From Calidifontibacillus erzurumensis (lineage in GTDB: Bacteria > Bacillota > Bacilli > Bacillales > Bacillaceae_J): DNA of 64,000 bases. A model generated the notes under the pieces. The model was not told where the DNA came from. It made no database searches and was given only the letters and a program-made list of their open reading frames with translations. This document shows positions 50,675 to 57,877 of this stretch, one piece after another (the stretch's first letter is position 1; each line of letters starts with the position of its first letter). The stretch is from the NCBI RefSeq assembly GCF_013303125.1, contig NZ_JABTTE010000006.1, forward strand, positions 62,001 through 126,000. The letters are read 5' to 3'. Position numbers and translations under genes: made by a program.

Positions 50675-50717
50675 ATTGTACAGCTTATAGCGGCTTGTAT
50701 ATGTGATATTTATCACA
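50675..50717 (-). promoter_or_regulatory. Crp/Fnr box and promoter of the radical SAM gene
   Basis: TGTGATATTTATCACA (50702-50717) matches TGTGA-N6-TCACA exactly. TACAAT (complement of 50675-50680) is the -10 element. The box centre lies at -41.5 from the implied start point near 50668. The same box may also act on the divergent Crp/Fnr gene, but no well-placed -10 was found on that side. Confidence 0.85.
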
Positions 50718-50848
50718 CTTCATTTTTTCTTTTCCTTTAACCATAGACAATATTCACAAATTATTTAAATTATATATATTTTTTATTCAACCTAACTTTG
50801 TTAAAATATTATCAAATTAGTTACATGTATGGAATAGAAGGTGAAAAT

Positions 50849-51550
50849 ATGATCCCTCCATTATCTGTAAAACAGTTGTTACATAATGTTCCAATTTTCA
50901 GGGAACTAACAGATGAAGAGTTGCAATCCATTATCGATATTTCGCAAACAAGACAATTTGATTCAAAAATTCATGTATTTATGCAAGGCGACGTTCAAGA
51001 CCGGGTGTTTTTTATTCATCACGGAAAAGTTAAAATATATAAAACTGACTTTAATGGCCGCGAACAAATTGTCTCAATATTAAAAGATGGCGACATGTTC
51101 CCGCATGTAGGATTTTTCCGCAAAGGTGTATACCCCGCCCATGCTGAAGTTATTGAACCAACAACATTGATTGTAATCCCTATATCTAAATTTGAAGAAA
51201 TTTTGATAAAATATCCGGAAGTAAGTATTAAAGTGTTTAGAGTACTGGGCGAAAAAATTATTGATTTGCAAAATCGGCTCGAAGAACAAATTTTATCGAA
51301 CACATACGAACAAATCATTAAACTACTGCTTCGCTTAGCAGATTCCCACGGTAAAAAAATCGATGAAGATGAAAATAAATATTTAATTACTACTCATTTT
51401 ACAAATCGCGAATTAGCCAATATGATTGGAAGCTCAAGAGAAACAGTTAGCCGCACGTTAAATCAACTTAAGAAAAAACATTTTATTGAATCAGATCCAG
51501 ATGGACTATTTATCCTTGATGTAGAAAAATTAAAAGACGAATTGTATTAG
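50849..51550 (+). CDS. Crp/Fnr-family transcription regulator
   Basis: A 233-residue regulator with a sensor barrel (IFRELTDEELQ, VFFIHHGKVKIYK, GDMFPHVGFFRKG) and a winged HTH whose recognition helix SSRETVSRTLNQLKK has the E-x2-SR pattern. It has no C-terminal cysteines, so it is unlikely to hold an Fnr-type cluster; NO or a small molecule may be the signal. The ATG at 50849 has AGAAGGTG upstream. It lies between the divergent radical SAM gene and the membrane-protein operon, whose promoter holds two matching boxes. Confidence 0.87.
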   Translation: MIPPLSVKQLLHNVPIFRELTDEELQSIIDISQTRQFDSKIHVFMQGDVQDRVFFIHHGKVKIYKTDFNGREQIVSILKDGDMFPHVGFFRKGVYPAHAEVIEPTTLIVIPISKFEEILIKYPEVSIKVFRVLGEKIIDLQNRLEEQILSNTYEQIIKLLLRLADSHGKKIDEDENKYLITTHFTNRELANMIGSSRETVSRTLNQLKKKHFIESDPDGLFILDVEKLKDELY

Positions 51551-51578
51551 GATTGCCGTTTCGGCAATCTTTTTTTTA
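51551..51578 (+). terminator. Terminator behind the Crp/Fnr gene
   Basis: GATTGCCG-TTT-CGGCAATC followed by eight T. Confidence 0.93.
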
Positions 51579-51589
51579 GCTTTAAAAAT

Positions 51590-51656
51590 AGTGATTGATA
51601 TCACTTTATACTTAGTGATTTATATCACTTTAAACTCCATTGAAAATGGTTATCAT
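51590..51656 (+). promoter_or_regulatory. Two Crp/Fnr boxes and promoter of the NnrS-like operon
   Basis: AGTGATTGATATCACT (51590-51605) and AGTGATTTATATCACT (51614-51629) are near-identical palindromes with centres 24 bp apart. TATCAT (51651-51656) is the likely -10. The second box is centred at -41.5 and the first at -65.5 from the implied start at 51663. Confidence 0.85.
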
Positions 51657-51697
51657 AAAGATGTGAACACAACATTGACTTGTTGGAGGTAAGCACC

Positions 51698-52948
51698 ATG
51701 AACATGATGCCAGGTCTTGCAAAGACCGAAACAAATATAAAACTTCCTTTTTCATTTATCATATATAGTTTAGTCGCTTTCTCAGCTTCCCAAATTATTT
51801 TAGCTTTCAGCGGCGACTTTATGGCAAATGGAGCTTTCCGCATCCCTACCTTATGGATGGTTGCCCATTTCTTATTGTTAGGATGGGCGGTAATGGTTGC
51901 AATGGGTGCGATGTACCAGCTCGTTCCTGTTGCTTTTTTAACACCAATTTGGAATGAAACGTTTGGATTTATCCAATTTGCTGTTACTGCTATAGGAATT
52001 ACAAGTTTTGCATTGTCATTAGCCTTTTTTCCGAAACTCACAATGGTTGCAAGTCTTTTAACAGTTTTCGGAATTTTAATGTTCCTTTTTCAAATGGCAA
52101 TGACCATGAAAAAACAAGCCGAAAAAAATATAATGACATTATTTGTCGGCACTGCATTAGGATGTTTGCTCTTAACCATTTTGTTAGGAATGGTTCTAGC
52201 TGCAAGCGTAAGCGGCCATTTACCACTGTCAAATCATTTGGCAGTTTTAAAAAGCCATATCTTACTTGGGGTGGCCGGTTGGTTTACATTATTAATTTTT
52301 GGTTTTTCATATAAAATGGTGCCGATGTTTTCCTTATCCCATGGATTTTCAATGAAATTAAGCAAGCCGATTTATATCATATACATGATTGGTTTGCTCT
52401 CGGCAATTATTTCGTTTTGGACGAATATAACACCTGCCTTTCAACTAGGAATGTTGCTGTTATTTGTTTCATTTACGATGTTTGTTTGGAACATGCGGGA
52501 AATTATCAATAAACGGTTGAAAAAAAATTTGGATAAACCGTTTATATTCTCATTAATCGCTATTATCATCGGCTGGATCATCCATTTAGTTGCTTTCATA
52601 GCATCGTTTATTTCAATGTCACCTTTTGTATTTGGAGTAATCATTTATCTGTATATTTTAGGTTGGATCGTCTTCAGCATTATGGGCTATCTATATAAAA
52701 TTGTTCCATTTTTATGGTGGACCCATAAATATAGCAAAGAAATGGGAAAACCAAATGTTCCTACTTTAAAACAACTGATGAACGAAAAGCTTGGGGTTAT
52801 TCTTTTCATCATAAGTTTACAATGTTTTTTAGGGTTTGTCGTTGCATTTTCATATAAGCTTTCATCTTTTTACACAATTATCCAATGCATATTCGCCATC
52901 ACGGCAGTTGTTTTTAGCTCAACAGTCGTGAATATTCTAAGAAAATAA
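51698..52948 (+). CDS. Multi-helix membrane protein, NnrS / heme-copper-oxidase subunit I-like
   Basis: A 416-residue protein of about 12 hydrophobic helices. Three stretches repeat the same pattern: AHFLLLGWAV...MYQLVP at about 56-77, SHILLGVAGW...YKMVP at about 186-209, and YLYILGWIV...YKIVP at about 316-336. This threefold repeat and the His residues at about 57, 187 and 295 recall heme-copper oxidase subunit I and NnrS proteins. The third repeat lacks the first His. ATG at 51698 has GGAGG 8 nt upstream. It is the first gene of an operon with DUF59 and two DUF2249 genes. Heme binding or NO response is inferred. Confidence 0.72.
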   Translation: MNMMPGLAKTETNIKLPFSFIIYSLVAFSASQIILAFSGDFMANGAFRIPTLWMVAHFLLLGWAVMVAMGAMYQLVPVAFLTPIWNETFGFIQFAVTAIGITSFALSLAFFPKLTMVASLLTVFGILMFLFQMAMTMKKQAEKNIMTLFVGTALGCLLLTILLGMVLAASVSGHLPLSNHLAVLKSHILLGVAGWFTLLIFGFSYKMVPMFSLSHGFSMKLSKPIYIIYMIGLLSAIISFWTNITPAFQLGMLLLFVSFTMFVWNMREIINKRLKKNLDKPFIFSLIAIIIGWIIHLVAFIASFISMSPFVFGVIIYLYILGWIVFSIMGYLYKIVPFLWWTHKYSKEMGKPNVPTLKQLMNEKLGVILFIISLQCFLGFVVAFSYKLSSFYTIIQCIFAITAVVFSSTVVNILRK

Positions 52949-52967
52949 CTTAAGGAGGTTTTTCCCT

Positions 52968-53279
52968 ATGAACAAAAATGAATTAAAGGAAAAAATTTTG
53001 AAGGAATTGGAAACTGTCATTGACCCGGAGCTTGGTTTAAATATTGTTGATTTAGGACTCATTTACGATATTAAAATCGATGACGAAAATAATGTCGATA
53101 TAAAAATGACGTTGACAACACCTGGCTGCCCATTGCATGACAGCATCACAAGCGGGGCCCGCTATGTGCTTGAAGCGATGGAAGAAACAAATCAAGTGAA
53201 TGTACAGCTTGTTTGGGAGCCTGCATGGACACCTGAGCGTATGAGCGACCGTGCCAAAGAATGGCTAGGTGCAAGATAA
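52968..53279 (+). CDS. MIP18-family (DUF59) Fe-S assembly-type protein
   Basis: A 103-residue DUF59/PaaD-like protein with TVIDPELGLNIVDLGLIY (about 14-31) and MTLTTPGCPLHDSI (about 43-56), whose Cys is conserved in SufT/MIP18 proteins. It ends in a WEPAWTPERMSDRAKEWLG segment. Such proteins help insert iron-sulfur clusters into client enzymes. It lies 19 bp behind the membrane protein and has a close paralogue at 59692-60003. A link to the Fe-S enzymes of this module is likely but not shown. Confidence 0.88.
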   Translation: MNKNELKEKILKELETVIDPELGLNIVDLGLIYDIKIDDENNVDIKMTLTTPGCPLHDSITSGARYVLEAMEETNQVNVQLVWEPAWTPERMSDRAKEWLGAR

Positions 53280-53399
53280 TAACATTCGCATCTTCTAAAT
53301 AAAAGTCAATTGGTAGGAGTTTATTCATAGAAAAAAATTTCTCGCTTACCCAAAAGTGGGAAGTTAGATAATATTTAATACATTTAGGAGTGATTGAAC

Positions 53400-53642
53400 A
53401 TGAGTCAAGGTACTGGAAAAGTTGTGGAGTTAGATGTGCGAGAAGATATTAAAAATAAGCTTGAACCATTTCAAAAAATTATGAATGCTATTAAAGATTT
53501 AAAAGAATCCGGAGATACTTTTATTTTACATGCGCCTTTCAAACCAACTCCGCTTTTAGGTGTATTAAAAGCGAAAGGGTTCTCTAATAATCCTGAACAA
53601 ATTGCAGAAGATCATTGGAAAGTAACATTTGTTAAAAAGTAA
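53400..53642 (+). CDS. DUF2249-domain protein
   Basis: An 80-residue protein with VVELDVREDIKNKLEPFQKI, FILHAPFKPTPLLGVLKAKGFS and WKVTFVKK, the pattern of DUF2249. This fold is like TusA, and is often found with hemerythrin, nitrate/NO or anaerobic genes. It lacks a Cys. ATG 53400 is chosen with AGGAG 9 nt upstream; a TTG at 53394 is too close. A separate promoter in the 120-bp gap is possible. Confidence 0.83.
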   Translation: MSQGTGKVVELDVREDIKNKLEPFQKIMNAIKDLKESGDTFILHAPFKPTPLLGVLKAKGFSNNPEQIAEDHWKVTFVKK

Positions 53643-53654
53643 GGAGAATGAATA

Positions 53655-53867
53655 ATGAGATTAGACAATCGCGGACTTGAACCACCTCAACCAATGATGA
53701 GAACCCTTGCTGCCCTTGAACAATTGCCTGATGATGAGGAATTGATTATTAATAACGACCGCCGACCAATGTTTCTTTATCCTGAACTAGAAGAGCGGGG
53801 ATACACACACGAAACGATTCAACTTGAAGATGGAAGTTATCAAATTACGATCCGTAAAAAAAAGTAA
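53655..53867 (+). CDS. DUF2249-domain protein
   Basis: A 70-residue protein with the typical LDNRGLEPPQPMMRTLAAL start and a short beta-rich end (YQITIRKKK). It follows the first DUF2249 gene by 12 bp with a good AAGGAG site. The two differ strongly, so a heterodimer or different partners are possible. No cysteine is present, unlike TusA. The function is unknown. Confidence 0.83.
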   Translation: MRLDNRGLEPPQPMMRTLAALEQLPDDEELIINNDRRPMFLYPELEERGYTHETIQLEDGSYQITIRKKK

Positions 53868-53871
53868 AATA

Positions 53872-53924
53872 AAAATGCGAATTGAGAAAACGATAAGTTT
53901 CGTTTTCCAATTCGCATTTTCTTT
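53872..53924. terminator. Long terminator hairpin behind the DUF2249 genes
   Basis: A 21-bp stem (53872-53893 with 53900-53920; one bulged A) with a 6-nt loop, then TTTTCTTTTT. It shares GCGAATTGGAAAAC with the hairpin at 49451-49485. Confidence 0.9.
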
Positions 53925-54012
53925 TTAATTTGGTAGATCCCCGCTTCTATTAAGAATGCAAGCCATGCCACAACTTTTATTAGCGATCGTATGGATTACG
54001 ATTCAAATCCCC

Positions 54013-54159
54013 TTACATTTTGCAGTTCGATTTTGTATGACAGGTATTTTCCAATTCACAGCCTGCGCATTTTCCTTTTTTACTATTTTTTATATACCGT
54101 ACAAGTGCCCAACTAGCGTATCCAAAAATTGCAGCGCCGATGATAATATTAACGAGCAT
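54013..54159 (-). CDS. FeoB-associated Cys-rich small membrane protein
   Basis: A 48-residue protein from the ATG at 54159, with GGAAGAG upstream. It has one N-terminal helix (LVNIIIGAAIFGYASWALV) followed by basic residues and a Cys-rich tail CAGCELENTC...NC. This layout is that of the small Cys-rich proteins found behind feoB. It lies 43 bp behind feoB on the same strand. It probably supports ferrous iron uptake, perhaps as a redox or iron-binding partner. Confidence 0.85.
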   Translation of the reverse strand: MLVNIIIGAAIFGYASWALVRYIKNSKKGKCAGCELENTCHTKSNCKM

Positions 54160-54202
54160 TAAATCTCTTCCTTTCAGGAAAATAATAGGCAGGATGATCG
54201 TT

Positions 54203-56236
54203 TTAATTAAATCCGAGTAGTCTGCCTACTTGATAAATAATAAAGCAAAGGATATAAGCTAATACAAGGGCATATCCGATTGCAATCATTGTCCATTTCC
54301 ATGAACCAGTTTCTTTTTGAATCGTTGCTGTCGTTGCTAAACATGGAATATAAAGCAACACAAATACCATAAACGTAAACGCTGATAACGGTGTAAAAGC
54401 ATTAGCTAACAATCCTTGCAGGGATTCAACATCTGGCACATGATAGATAATATTCATTGTTGAAACGACTACTTCTTTTGCAAAAAATCCTGTTAATAAA
54501 GAAGCGCCAGCTTGCCATGTACCAAAACCGAGCGGTTCAAGAAGCGGTGCGAATACAGCGCCGATTGAAGCTAAATAGCTGGCATCCATTTCAACAGCTA
54601 ATCCACCAGGACCGGCATATGTCAAAAGCCAGATGATAACCGAACCTGCAAAAATAAATGTACCCGCTTTTCGTATAAAACCTTTTCCTTTATCCCAAGT
54701 ACTTCTAGCCAATGTTTGAAACTGCGGCATCCGATAGGGAGGCAACTCAATAACAAACACCGAAGTTTCACTTTTTAATACGAACCGAGAAAAAATTTTT
54801 CCTATAATAAAAGCCATAATAATACCTAATACATAAAGACTAAGAACAACCGCTGCTTGATGGGATACAAAAAAGGCACCCACAAATAAAGCATATACTG
54901 GTAAACGGGCTGAACAGGACATTAAAGGAGTGAGCAAAATGGTTAGTAATCGCTCTTTCGGTTGCTCAATCGTTCTTGCTGCCATTACACCAGGAACATT
55001 ACATCCAAACCCAATAATCATAGGAATAAAAGCTTTCCCATTCAATCCAATCGTTTCCATTATTCGATCCATTACTAATGCTACGCGAGCCATATAGCCC
55101 GAATCTTCTAGCAACGAAATGAAAAAGAATAAAATAAAAATTTGAGGTACAAATACTAATACACCGCCGACACCGGTTACGATTCCTTCAAGTATTAAAG
55201 CTTGAATAAATTCAGATGCACCTATGCTTATTAATCCTTTAGAAAGCCAATCTGTTAATGGACCTGAAAAAAAGGCATCTAACGCATCAGATAGAGGAAA
55301 ACCAAGCCAGTTGAATGTCAACATAAACATTAAATACATAAAGGATAAAAAAATCGGTATGCCAAAAATTTTATGGGTAACTATAGCATCAACCCGCTCT
55401 GTTAAAGGACGTTTCCCTAGCCCTTTCCTTTCCGTCGCACCGGAAATCACTTTTTCAATAAACGCTCTGCGTACATTAAAAATCGCTTGATAAAGCGACT
55501 TCCCTTCCCCTTTTTCAATTAATTTTTCTTCTGCTTCTTTTAAAAGCTGATCTAATTCATCCGATTCTATAAAGCTTTTTAAATAATCGTAGACCGCTTT
55601 ATTTCCTTCATAAAATTGGATGGCCAACCATCTTAAAGGTGGAAGCTTTATATTTTCTGGTAAAGAATTTTTTTTACGATTAATAATCGCACATAGTTTG
55701 TCAATAGCGTTTTCAATGACAGTCCCGTAATATAAGCGAAGAGGTTTCACATCTTCACCAGAGATAGAAACAATCTCTTTATTTAATTCGTCACAACCTT
55801 TACCGGTACGTGCAATGATCGGAACGATTTTTACCCCAAGCTGACCAGCTAAAAGTTTTTCATCTATGATGATGCCACGATTTTTTGCAACATCGATCAT
55901 ATTTAAACCGATAATTAGCGGCTTACCGAACTCAAGCAATTGAACAGTTAATTGCAAGTTCCTTTCAAGTTGAGAGGCATCAACTATATTTAATATTTCA
56001 GAAAAACTTTCGTATAATAGAAAGTTTGTAACAACTTTCTCATCTTTCGAAATCGGATTTAGTGAATAGACTCCTGGTAAATCAATGAGATGCCCTTGTT
56101 TATTTCGAAGCAACCCAACTTTTTTTTCTACAGTCACTCCGCTCCAATTGCCAACATATTCATAAGAACCTGTTAAACTATTGAAAAGCGAAGTTTTTCC
56201 TGTATTGGGATTTCCAAAAAGCGCAATTTCAATCAT
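54203..56236 (-). CDS. feoB: Ferrous iron transport protein FeoB
   Basis: FeoB imports Fe2+ at the membrane. The 677-residue protein has an N-terminal G domain (GNPNTGKTSLFN at 8-19, DLPGVYSLNP at about 53, NMID at about 117) and then about eight or more helices. Gate-type motifs include GCNVPGVMAARTI and SCSARLPVYALFVGAF. It overlaps feoA by 4 bp. A Fur box precedes the operon. Confidence 0.96.
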   Translation of the reverse strand: MIEIALFGNPNTGKTSLFNSLTGSYEYVGNWSGVTVEKKVGLLRNKQGHLIDLPGVYSLNPISKDEKVVTNFLLYESFSEILNIVDASQLERNLQLTVQLLEFGKPLIIGLNMIDVAKNRGIIIDEKLLAGQLGVKIVPIIARTGKGCDELNKEIVSISGEDVKPLRLYYGTVIENAIDKLCAIINRKKNSLPENIKLPPLRWLAIQFYEGNKAVYDYLKSFIESDELDQLLKEAEEKLIEKGEGKSLYQAIFNVRRAFIEKVISGATERKGLGKRPLTERVDAIVTHKIFGIPIFLSFMYLMFMLTFNWLGFPLSDALDAFFSGPLTDWLSKGLISIGASEFIQALILEGIVTGVGGVLVFVPQIFILFFFISLLEDSGYMARVALVMDRIMETIGLNGKAFIPMIIGFGCNVPGVMAARTIEQPKERLLTILLTPLMSCSARLPVYALFVGAFFVSHQAAVVLSLYVLGIIMAFIIGKIFSRFVLKSETSVFVIELPPYRMPQFQTLARSTWDKGKGFIRKAGTFIFAGSVIIWLLTYAGPGGLAVEMDASYLASIGAVFAPLLEPLGFGTWQAGASLLTGFFAKEVVVSTMNIIYHVPDVESLQGLLANAFTPLSAFTFMVFVLLYIPCLATTATIQKETGSWKWTMIAIGYALVLAYILCFIIYQVGRLLGFN

Positions 56237-56460
56237 GCTTTTTCAACCCGTATTAATGCAGCTTCTTGATGCCGGATACCAACATATTGGCCGGAAATTT
56301 CAATCATACAAGGGCCGCCAAAAGGCATCTTATTTTTAAAATGGATTTCAACACCTTCATTGATTCCCATATCTATTAATCTTCTTTTCACTAATTCACT
56401 AACATTCGAAAAATCTTGAATTCTAGCTTTTTCACCTTGTTGTAAATCCGATAATACCAA
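56233..56460 (-). CDS. feoA: Ferrous iron transport protein FeoA
   Basis: A 75-residue SH3-like protein that works with FeoB. It shows the conserved pattern LSDLQQGEKARIQDF, RRLIDMGINEGVEI and VGIRHQEAALIRVE. The start is TTG at 56460 behind GAGGGGGATG. It is the first gene of the operon and is followed by feoB with an ATGA overlap. Confidence 0.93.
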   Translation of the reverse strand: MVLSDLQQGEKARIQDFSNVSELVKRRLIDMGINEGVEIHFKNKMPFGGPCMIEISGQYVGIRHQEAALIRVEKA

Positions 56461-56484
56461 GGTTCATCCCCCTCAGTTAGAAAA

Positions 56485-56499
56485 TGAAAATTATTCTCA
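56485..56499 (-). promoter_or_regulatory. Fur box upstream of feoA
   Basis: TGAAAATTATTCTCA is a 7-1-7 inverted repeat, 13 of 15 bases like TGATAATNATTATCA. It lies 25 bp before the feoA start, so iron repression through Fur is likely. Confidence 0.85.
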
Positions 56500-56572
56500 T
56501 AATTAATTTTAAAAAAAAATATACATTTTTACCATATAAATTTTATTTATTCACAAAACATTAATATTTATG

Positions 56573-56601
56573 CGAAACAAGGGAAAAGTTCCCTTGTTTC
56601 G
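56573..56601 (-). terminator. Hairpin behind moaD
   Basis: A perfect 12-bp stem GAAACAAGGGAA / TTCCCTTGTTTC with a short loop, 2 bp behind the moaD stop. The following T-run is weak. Confidence 0.6.
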
Positions 56602-56602
56602 A

Positions 56603-56833
56603 TTAACCTCCACTAACTGGAGGAATAAATGCTACCGTATCCCCATCTTTTAATTCAACTTGATCATCGGCATATTCTTCATTCACTGCAACCATCACTG
56701 ACTGAAGAAGCAAATTATATTTTTCAGCGACTTTTTTTCGCAATTCCCCTACCGATATTGGCACGTCAGTCCATATGATTTCACGTGAACCGATTGCTTC
56801 TTGAAGGTGGGCAAAAAGCAATATTTTAATCAT
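56603..56833 (-). CDS. moaD: Molybdopterin synthase sulfur carrier subunit MoaD
   Basis: MoaD carries a C-terminal thiocarboxylate that donates sulfur to precursor Z. The 76-residue protein has the ubiquitin-like fold start MIKILLFAHLQEAIGS and ends in the essential PPVSGG. The longer open frame is not needed, since the ATG at 56833 lies within moaE (8-bp overlap). A synthase pair with MoaE follows. Confidence 0.93.
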   Translation of the reverse strand: MIKILLFAHLQEAIGSREIIWTDVPISVGELRKKVAEKYNLLLQSVMVAVNEEYADDQVELKDGDTVAFIPPVSGG

Positions 56834-57302
56834 CAACAAGGTCCTCCTTTTCCGGCTTGCCGGAAGGGTATACTTTTGTTTCAAGCTGATTTCCGATCCA
56901 CTGTTCCCCGTCTTCCCAATGTTCTTTTTTCCAAATAGGAACAATTTCTTTTATTCGTTCGATCGCATAACGACTTGCTTCAAATGCATGATCACGATGA
57001 GGTGTGGAAACGGCAATTACAACTGCAATATCTGATATTTCGAGTCTACCAATTCGATGGGTAATTGCAACTTTAGCATCTGGCCACCGTTTTTGAATTT
57101 CACCGCCAATTTCTTCTAACTTTTTTACTGCCATCGTTTCATAAGCTTCGTATTCTAAATAAAGTGTTTTTTTTCCATTCGTTAATTCTCTTACGATCCC
57201 AATAAATGTATTAACGGCTCCAGCTTCAGGGCGTATTACTTTTTTGGTCACTTCTTCAATTGAGATTGGGTCTTTTGTTATAAAAAATAATGGTTCATTC
57301 AA
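56826..57302 (-). CDS. moaE: Molybdopterin synthase catalytic subunit MoaE
   Basis: MoaE forms the dithiolene of molybdopterin with MoaD. The 158-residue protein shows GAVNTFIGIVRE at about 30, TPHRDHAFEASRYAIERIKE at about 100 and the catalytic-type WKKEHWEDGEQW near 120. The TTG at 57302 has AAGGA 8 nt upstream; a TTG at 57320 overlaps that site. It overlaps mobB by 8 bp and moaD by 8 bp. Confidence 0.92.
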   Translation of the reverse strand: MNEPLFFITKDPISIEEVTKKVIRPEAGAVNTFIGIVRELTNGKKTLYLEYEAYETMAVKKLEEIGGEIQKRWPDAKVAITHRIGRLEISDIAVVIAVSTPHRDHAFEASRYAIERIKEIVPIWKKEHWEDGEQWIGNQLETKVYPSGKPEKEDLVDD

Positions 57303-57849
57303 ATGAATCGATCCTTTCAAAATAGGATATGATCCAAGCTATATAATCATTCTCATCATCAATATGGAAGGCTGGAACTCCTATTATTTCTGGATGAAAT
57401 GGCTTATACCAACAAATTACAGCTTTAATATTTGTTAACTGCTTAAGTAGGACTTCATCTTCCTTTGTGCGCAATAAAACGATTTTTGGATAAGGTTCTT
57501 GTTTATATCCTTCAATTAGGATAATATCAAGCGGCCACTGATTATAAGCTGATACGATTTTCTCTAGCGTCCAACCTTGCCGATTAAACGCCTGAATTTG
57601 CAACAAACCATCACCTTCTACACTGACGAAGGCTGCACCCGCCTTACGGTGCTTGTCCGTATCTTTTCCAACATCGAAGGTTTTCGGAAATCCACCGTGT
57701 CCATGATGTTTGATCGTTCCTATGGTGAATCCTTTATTCGTTAAAGATGCAATGAGTTTTTCCATCAAAGTTGTTTTACCGCTGTTTTGATAACCGACAA
57801 TCTGTAAAACACGCTCAATTTTTTTCTCTTCATTTCCGTTCCAATTCAT
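57295..57849 (-). CDS. mobB: Molybdopterin-guanine dinucleotide biosynthesis protein MobB
   Basis: MobB is a GTP-binding helper of molybdenum cofactor guanylation. The 184-residue protein has Walker A GYQNSGKTTLMEKL at about 18-31, then TIKHHGHGG, and DIILIEGYKQEPYPKI with the conserved LIEGYK. It lies 28 bp behind moeA. A mobA gene is not seen in the window. Confidence 0.92.
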   Translation of the reverse strand: MNWNGNEEKKIERVLQIVGYQNSGKTTLMEKLIASLTNKGFTIGTIKHHGHGGFPKTFDVGKDTDKHRKAGAAFVSVEGDGLLQIQAFNRQGWTLEKIVSAYNQWPLDIILIEGYKQEPYPKIVLLRTKEDEVLLKQLTNIKAVICWYKPFHPEIIGVPAFHIDDENDYIAWIISYFERIDSFE

Positions 57850-57877
57850 TTTTCAACACCATTCAGTTGGCTCGGCT

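Noticed and set aside
50718-50848. Class II Crp/Fnr activation of the divergent Crp/Fnr gene from the box at 50702-50717
   Set aside because: No acceptable -10 hexamer lies at the required distance on the plus strand, so this gene probably uses another promoter.
53956-54162. 68-codon plus-strand open frame with several cysteines
   Set aside because: It is the antisense shadow of the small Cys-rich protein behind feoB, which has the better start and a clear family pattern.
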